Positions 59,272 to 64,000 of a stretch of DNA of 64,000 nt are shown here, piece after piece. Numbering within the stretch: position 1 is the stretch's first letter; each line of letters begins with the position of its first letter. The stretch is from Methanobacterium_C sp963845285 (GTDB lineage Archaea; Methanobacteriota; Methanobacteria; Methanobacteriales; Methanobacteriaceae): assembly GCA_963845285.1 (NCBI GenBank), contig CAWJRO010000005.1:114246-178245 (forward strand). Direction: 5' to 3'. A program made the position numbers and the translations under genes. Below the pieces are notes generated by a model. The model worked only from the letters and a program-made list of their open reading frames with translations. It was not told the origin of the DNA and made no database searches.

Positions 59272-59621
59272 GATGATTAAATTTTTTTTAAGTTTTTTTC
59301 ATTAAATCAGATATAATTATTTATAATATATTAACATAACATCTACTGAACTTATTTCAAATTTATAGTATCTTGAAATTATTCAAGATTACATGTAAAT
59401 GAGTTTTATGGAACTAATAAATATCACCAAATGATAAAGCATCCTTAAATTAAATTTAAAGACATATAAAAGTTTTAATTAATGAATTTATTATCAAAAA
59501 GATCTAATTATCAAAAATTAATTAACTAAACTAAATAGTTATTAAATTAAATCCATTTTAATCAACTTTAAAAATCAAATTAATATTAAAAATCTTTTTT
59601 AGATATAACTCGGAGATAAAC
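59272..59621. other. AT-rich promoter region of tfrB
   Basis: About 350 bases with no gene, repeat or structured block seen. It should include the tfrB promoter; ACTCGGAG before the start is the ribosome-binding site. Confidence 0.55.
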
Positions 59622-61148
59622 ATGATAACAGTTAAAGTTCTAAGATACGACCCAAAAAAGGATAAAAAACCACACTTTGAAACCTACACCATCGAAGAAA
59701 AGGATAAAATGAAGGTTTTAGATGTTCTGAACTACATAAATGAGGAACATAACGCAAACCTTGCATACAGATATTCCTGCCGTGCCGGGCAGTGTGGATC
59801 ATGTGCTTTAGAGGTTAATGGGGAAGTTAAACTGGCTTGCAAGGCTGAAATAAAAGATGGGGACATTATAGAACCTCTGGACTTTGATGTGATAAAGGAT
59901 CTTGTTGTGGATAGAAGTGAAGTTGAAAACAAAGTAAAAAGGATGGGACTCTTTTTAGAAGGGGAATGTGAAGTTCCTGAATGCCCTGAAGTAATAAATC
60001 CCCAGGAATATGCAGATTCAAAGAAGATCAGAAGTTGTATTGAATGTTACTCATGCCTTTCAGCATGTCCGGTTATACAAGAAACATCTAAATTTGCAGG
60101 ACCTTATTTCATGCGTTACATCTCAAAATTCGCCCTTGACCCACGAGACTGTGGAGATCGTGCCCAGGAAGGATTTGATGAGGGACTTTACTGCTGTACA
60201 TCATGTTCAAAATGTGTGGAGGTGTGTCCAAAAGAGATAAACACCTTCGGAGGCGCCATAGAAAAACTACGTGAAATAGCCTGTCGTGAGGGTATAGGGC
60301 CATTAGCACCACATAAAGATCTGAAAGAGTTAATAAAAAAAACAGGTCGTTCTGTTGAACCATTCCGAAAAGGTCCATTTGGACAGGGATTCGTGAAAGC
60401 TGTTTCAAAACAGCAGCAAAAACAGGTTGAATGCTGTGATGAAACTGTTGGAAAACCCAAAGTAGCAGTTTTCACAGGTTGTATGGTGGATTATAAACTG
60501 CCTGAAATTGGAATGGCACTCCTTAAAGTCCTGAAAAAACACGGTGTTGACGCAATTGTGCCTGAGGATCAGGGCTGCTGCGGTTCACCACTTCTCAGGA
60601 CAGGACAGACAGATATTATGGAAGAACTTGTAAAAAGAAATTATGAAGCTTTAAAGGACTACGACACCATAATAACAATTTGTGCAGGATGCGGTGCCAC
60701 CCTCAAAAGGGATTATCCAAAATACGGGGCAGAACTTAACGTAATGGATATAAGCGAATTTTTAATGGACAAACTGAACACAAAGGATATGAAACCTGTT
60801 GACATGAAGGTAACCTACCACGACCCATGCCACCTAGTTCGCGGCCAGGGAATAAGGGATGAACCTAGATCCATACTCAATAGGATAAAAGGTGTTGAAT
60901 TTGTTGAGATGGAAAAACCTGACCAGTGCTGCGGTGCTGGTGGAGGTGTACGCTCGGGAAAACCTGAAATAGCAGCAGGATTAGGTAGTAAAAAAGCTAA
61001 AATGGTTCAGGAACTCGATGTAGATGCAGTTGTGACCATATGCCCCTTCTGTGAGTACAACATCAGGGATTCCCTTGAAAGAGAGGGAATGAAAAACATC
61101 AAAGTCATGAACATCTTGAAACTTCTTGAAATGGCTTATGATTGTTGA
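59622..61148 (+). CDS. tfrB: Thiol:fumarate reductase subunit B
   Basis: The 508-aa protein has an N-terminal [2Fe-2S] domain (YSCRAGQCGSCALEV...CKAE), two [4Fe-4S] motifs (CIECYSCLSACPV and CCTSCSKCVEVCPKE) and two C-terminal CCG domains like HdrB (DQGCCGSPLL and DQCCGAGGGVR). This fusion is the signature of methanogen TfrB, which uses coenzymes M and B as electron donors to reduce fumarate and yields the CoM-S-S-CoB heterodisulfide. TfrA is not in the window. The succinate made feeds biosynthesis. Confidence 0.93.
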   Translation: MITVKVLRYDPKKDKKPHFETYTIEEKDKMKVLDVLNYINEEHNANLAYRYSCRAGQCGSCALEVNGEVKLACKAEIKDGDIIEPLDFDVIKDLVVDRSEVENKVKRMGLFLEGECEVPECPEVINPQEYADSKKIRSCIECYSCLSACPVIQETSKFAGPYFMRYISKFALDPRDCGDRAQEGFDEGLYCCTSCSKCVEVCPKEINTFGGAIEKLREIACREGIGPLAPHKDLKELIKKTGRSVEPFRKGPFGQGFVKAVSKQQQKQVECCDETVGKPKVAVFTGCMVDYKLPEIGMALLKVLKKHGVDAIVPEDQGCCGSPLLRTGQTDIMEELVKRNYEALKDYDTIITICAGCGATLKRDYPKYGAELNVMDISEFLMDKLNTKDMKPVDMKVTYHDPCHLVRGQGIRDEPRSILNRIKGVEFVEMEKPDQCCGAGGGVRSGKPEIAAGLGSKKAKMVQELDVDAVVTICPFCEYNIRDSLEREGMKNIKVMNILKLLEMAYDC

Positions 61149-61380
61149 TTTAACCTTTTAAAGATTATCTAAAAATATTATTAGTTATAAAGAAGTTATT
61201 GGTCATCTAAAGATTCATTGCTAATTAAAAAATTTGTTCATAAAGTATTTCTTAATTAAATTGCAATACCTTTGATAAATTATAGCAAATAGAACTACCG
61301 CAAAAGTATAGAGATTTGCAGAAATTAAATTCAATTAAACTGTACAAAAAACCAAAATCAACAGTGAAACAAGTGAAAAA

Positions 61381-62082
61381 ATGATCTACGTAGTGTTTGT
61401 AGAACCAGAAACCCCTGGAAATATAGGTTTTCTTGCAAGAACCATGAAAAACTTCGGACTTTCAGATCTCGTGCTTATAAATCCATGCGAAATCGAAAAT
61501 GACGCTTACTATAAGGCAATGCACGCCAAAGAGGTTATAACAAATCGCAAGACCTACGATTCTTTGCAGGACTTTATTGAAAATGAGGACATAGATTTCA
61601 CAGTGGGCACAACAGGAGAGGCAGGGGGAAGTTACAATGTTCCCAGAATCGCTGTTACTCCTGAACAATTTGCAGAAGCTCTCAATGTAACCGGAAATAT
61701 CGCGGTCGTATTTGGAAGGGAGGGCGATGGACTCACAAACAAAGAAATAGCTCTTTGTGATGTTGTTGTAAGCATTCCGACCCACAAAGATTATCCCATA
61801 TTAAATATAAGCCACGCTGCTGCAATAATATTTTATGAACTCTTCAAAAAGGAGAAGAGCTACCCTGTTGAGGATCTTGAAGAGGCATCTTCAATTGAAA
61901 AAAATGGTTTACTGGACTGCATGGATGAAATAATTGAAAAACTCGGCTATCCAAAACATAAAAGCAAAAACGCATCTTTAGTGTTTCGAAGAATCATTGG
62001 AAGGGCTTTTATATCCGGAAGAGAAGCACACACATTAAAAGGCACCCTCAGAAGAATAAACAAAAGATTAATTGAAAAATAA
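61381..62082 (+). CDS. TrmJ/SpoU-type tRNA 2'-O-methyltransferase
   Basis: The 233-aa enzyme has a SPOUT (trefoil-knot) fold: VVFVEPETPGNIGFLARTMKNFG at the start, then AVVFGREGDGLTNKEI and SIPTHKDYPILNISHAAAI. These match TrmJ-like methyltransferases, which in archaea modify tRNA position 32. A short C-terminal helical domain follows. Length is typical. It lies between tfrB and a DUF1512 gene on the same strand but with its own gap. Confidence 0.88.
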   Translation: MIYVVFVEPETPGNIGFLARTMKNFGLSDLVLINPCEIENDAYYKAMHAKEVITNRKTYDSLQDFIENEDIDFTVGTTGEAGGSYNVPRIAVTPEQFAEALNVTGNIAVVFGREGDGLTNKEIALCDVVVSIPTHKDYPILNISHAAAIIFYELFKKEKSYPVEDLEEASSIEKNGLLDCMDEIIEKLGYPKHKSKNASLVFRRIIGRAFISGREAHTLKGTLRRINKRLIEK

Positions 62083-62259
62083 GGATACTGCATCAATAAT
62101 CTAATTAAACTCCAAATATTAACTAAAAACAATAAATATTAACCAAAATGTATTAGAATTAACCATACATAAACAGAACTATACATTTTTGATTATTTGA
62201 TAAAAACGTTGCTAGAGCTTGTTAATAATATAAAAGGCAATATGAAAAAAGGTGGCTAA

Positions 62260-63417
62260 ATGTTGTTCGGTTTCAGTCCTTTAGATGTAATTGGATTGGT
62301 AATAGTTATCCTGTTAATTTTTACACTTCCATGGTTTATAAGGACCAGAGCCATGGCAAACATCAGTCGTTTCACATTTGAACTCGAAGAAATGGTTAAA
62401 GAAGCTAAAAAAACCCTTATAAAAGTTTGTAATGAAAAGGGAACTCCAAAAGAGGATCCTGAACTTGCTGTAGAAAATTTTCTCGAGTTTTTCGTTGTTA
62501 CACCCGTTGATCTTGACCCTAATGGAATTATGAGAAAATTCGAGAAGATCCTCGACCTTGGAGAAGAAAGATTTAAACACATGGCAGAAGTTATAGCTCC
62601 AAATGCCACTGATGAATGGAAATCCAACATAATAATGACCCTCAAAGCAACCATTGGCATAAAGGGAGTTGCAAAGGTTGTAAGACACAATCTGGAACTT
62701 GCAAAGAAAACAGGAAACATTCAGATACTTTTGATGCTCCAAATGAGCCTTCCCTTGATCATGAGAACTGTGAAGGCTCAGTATGAAGGAACCGGCGCAT
62801 TTTCAGAGGAGAAACCTGTTGGAGATGGATTAGGGCCTCTTGTAGCAGGTAAACTTATTGAAAATTTATCTGAAGATGATCTTCATGAAATGGATGGTAT
62901 TGTAGTGGCCGAAAGACAGATAAAAAATCGAAACGTGATCATAGCTCGTGCAAAAGGTCCAGGTGCAAGGGTTGGAAAAGTTGGGAAAGTAATAACGTCC
63001 ATAATAGATGATAAAAACATAAAAAGGATTATAACAGTTGATGCTGCTGTAAAACTTGAAGGAGAAAAAACAGGAGCAGTTGCAGAGGGTATAGGTGTTG
63101 TGATAGGCGGACCCGGTGTTGATAAATGGATGATAGAAGAAGAACTTCTAAAAAGAGAGCTTCAAGTTGATGCTGTGATCGTTAAAATGAGTCCTGAAGA
63201 AGCGATACGTCCAATGACAGAGAAAATTCTTGAAGCATCAAAAAAAGCCGTGTCTGTCGTTGAAAATGCAATTTTACAGTCCGAAGAGGGGTCAACAGTA
63301 CTCGTTGTAGGTGTGGGTAACAGCTGTGGAATTCCAAACATAGTCAAAGATATATCAAAGATAAGTATCAAAAAAGAGATCAACAAGAAAAAAGAGGGCA
63401 AGAAATGGCCATTTTAA
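62260..63417 (+). CDS. DUF1512 membrane-anchored protein
   Basis: The 385-aa protein has one N-terminal membrane helix (DVIGLVIVILLIFTLPWFI) and a large cytoplasmic part. The DUF1512 core includes NGIMRKFEKILDLGEERFKHM and ARAKGPGARVGKVGKVI, with a Gly-rich VIGGPGVDKWMIEE. It is conserved in methanogens but has no established function. The dcd gene overlaps its end by 13 bases, so the two are translationally coupled. Confidence 0.88.
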   Translation: MLFGFSPLDVIGLVIVILLIFTLPWFIRTRAMANISRFTFELEEMVKEAKKTLIKVCNEKGTPKEDPELAVENFLEFFVVTPVDLDPNGIMRKFEKILDLGEERFKHMAEVIAPNATDEWKSNIIMTLKATIGIKGVAKVVRHNLELAKKTGNIQILLMLQMSLPLIMRTVKAQYEGTGAFSEEKPVGDGLGPLVAGKLIENLSEDDLHEMDGIVVAERQIKNRNVIIARAKGPGARVGKVGKVITSIIDDKNIKRIITVDAAVKLEGEKTGAVAEGIGVVIGGPGVDKWMIEEELLKRELQVDAVIVKMSPEEAIRPMTEKILEASKKAVSVVENAILQSEEGSTVLVVGVGNSCGIPNIVKDISKISIKKEINKKKEGKKWPF

Positions 63418-64000
63418 GTGATAAAGACATAAAAGAACATTTAAAAACGGGAAAAATTGTTATAGAACCGTTAGAGAATCCTGAAAAACAGATACAACCA
63501 TCTTCAGTTGATTTGAGGATTGGAAATGAATTTAAAGGGTTTAAAATAATCAGGAAACCATGTATAGATCCTATGGACAAAACTGATATGGATTCATATA
63601 TGGAATCCTTTTACATAGATGATGGACAGCCTTTTATAATCCATCCTGGAGAATTTGCACTCGCAACGACCTACGAAACATTGAAACTTCCCGATGACCT
63701 TGTTGCAAGGGTTGAGGGGCGTTCTTCAATGGGAAGACTTGGTATAACCATGCATGTTACAGCAGGTTACATAGACCCCGGATTCTGTGGAAGGATAACC
63801 CTGGAAATATCCAATATCGGAAAAATGCCCGTAGCTCTTTACACAGGTCAAAGGGTTTGTCAAATAGTCTTTGAAACCATGACATCACCTTCAGAAAGGC
63901 CCTACGGACATCCTGATAGGGAAAGTAAATATATGGGTCAAAAAAGCCCTGAAACAAGTAAAATCAAATTTGACTACGAGATCAAGGGATCAAAGTTAAA
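63405..64000 (+). CDS. dcd: dCTP deaminase (partial, runs off the window)
   Basis: About 198 codons are present, beginning MAILSDKDIKEHLKTGKI. Family motifs: QPSSVDLRIGNEF, VEGRSSMGRLGI with the catalytic-site Ser/Arg pair, and GFCGRITLEISN with the catalytic Glu. Archaeal members include bifunctional dCTP deaminase/dUTPases that form dUMP directly. The stop lies just beyond 64000; length so far equals nearly the whole enzyme. The start overlaps the DUF1512 gene in another frame. Confidence 0.93.
   Translation, partial: MAILSDKDIKEHLKTGKIVIEPLENPEKQIQPSSVDLRIGNEFKGFKIIRKPCIDPMDKTDMDSYMESFYIDDGQPFIIHPGEFALATTYETLKLPDDLVARVEGRSSMGRLGITMHVTAGYIDPGFCGRITLEISNIGKMPVALYTGQRVCQIVFETMTSPSERPYGHPDRESKYMGQKSPETSKIKFDYEIKGSKL

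Overview
The window is archaeal and fits a Methanobacteriales methanogen, most likely Methanobacterium or a close relative. The DNA is AT-rich, starts often follow GGTG/GGAG ribosome-binding sites, and TTG/GTG starts are common. The gene set points the same way: Nob1, a fumarate reductase TfrB with C-terminal CCG domains, DUF1512, a bifunctional-type dCTP deaminase, IorAB with an aryl-CoA ligase and ACT protein, and HisKA_2 sensor kinases. The species assignment is inference; no rRNA or tRNA gene lies in the window.

Layout. (1) 0-8.5 kb: housekeeping genes (nob1, moaB, pyrE with a 48-aa Cys-rich gene, a PRC-barrel protein), an orphan 47-aa symporter accessory protein, a phosphate acyltransferase, a membrane sensor kinase and a hypothetical protein. 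(2) 8.8-29.4 kb: a surface-polysaccharide cluster. It has a convergent glycosyltransferase, a 975-aa three-domain glycosyltransferase, an AlgX/AlgJ-like SGNH protein, a 2547-aa protein with a methyltransferase, a coiled coil and about six glycosyltransferase modules, UDP-glucose dehydrogenase, an ABC-2 exporter pair, two more GT2 enzymes and a polyprenyl-phosphate sugar transferase. Together these can make nucleotide-sugar precursors, prime a lipid carrier, assemble and decorate a glycan and export it. (3) 29.4-41.1 kb: small proteins, a bacterial-type Lon protease behind an ArsR regulator with a perfect palindrome at its promoter, a secreted protein, a complete IS5-type element, an ion channel with an unusual filter, a metallo-hydrolase and a Na+/solute symporter. 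(4) 41.6-43.5 kb: aryl-CoA ligase plus ACT protein. (5) 43.5-55.5 kb: an accessory island of degraded and mobile genes: a degenerate response regulator fused to a membrane tail, a chagasin-like inhibitor, an ACT pseudogene, a 55-aa Cys-rich peptide gene upstream of an ABC exporter, an adhesin fragment, an APC permease, a three-gene RHH/output-domain/response-regulator operon, a CHASE4-type kinase, a second IS and a response-regulator stub. (6) 55.5-64 kb: iorBA, a DUF45 metallopeptidase, tfrB, an RNA methyltransferase, DUF1512 and dcd (runs off the end).

The aryl-CoA ligase/ACT genes and iorAB plausibly act together in aromatic amino-acid synthesis from aryl acetates. Here they are convergent and separated by the island.

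The most notable structure outside genes is two families of miniature inverted-repeat elements. Six copies of a ~107-bp element (two sequence subtypes) and two copies of a ~180-bp element are present. The 180-bp element shares its ends with the resident IS5-type transposon. Most copies have recognisable 4-5 bp target duplications. One copy supplies the last codons and stop of the orphan accessory protein, and another splits the ACT pseudogene. Three unannotated GC-rich, hairpin-rich intergenic segments (about 945-1050, 29900-30135 and 30520-30580) are candidate structured RNAs.
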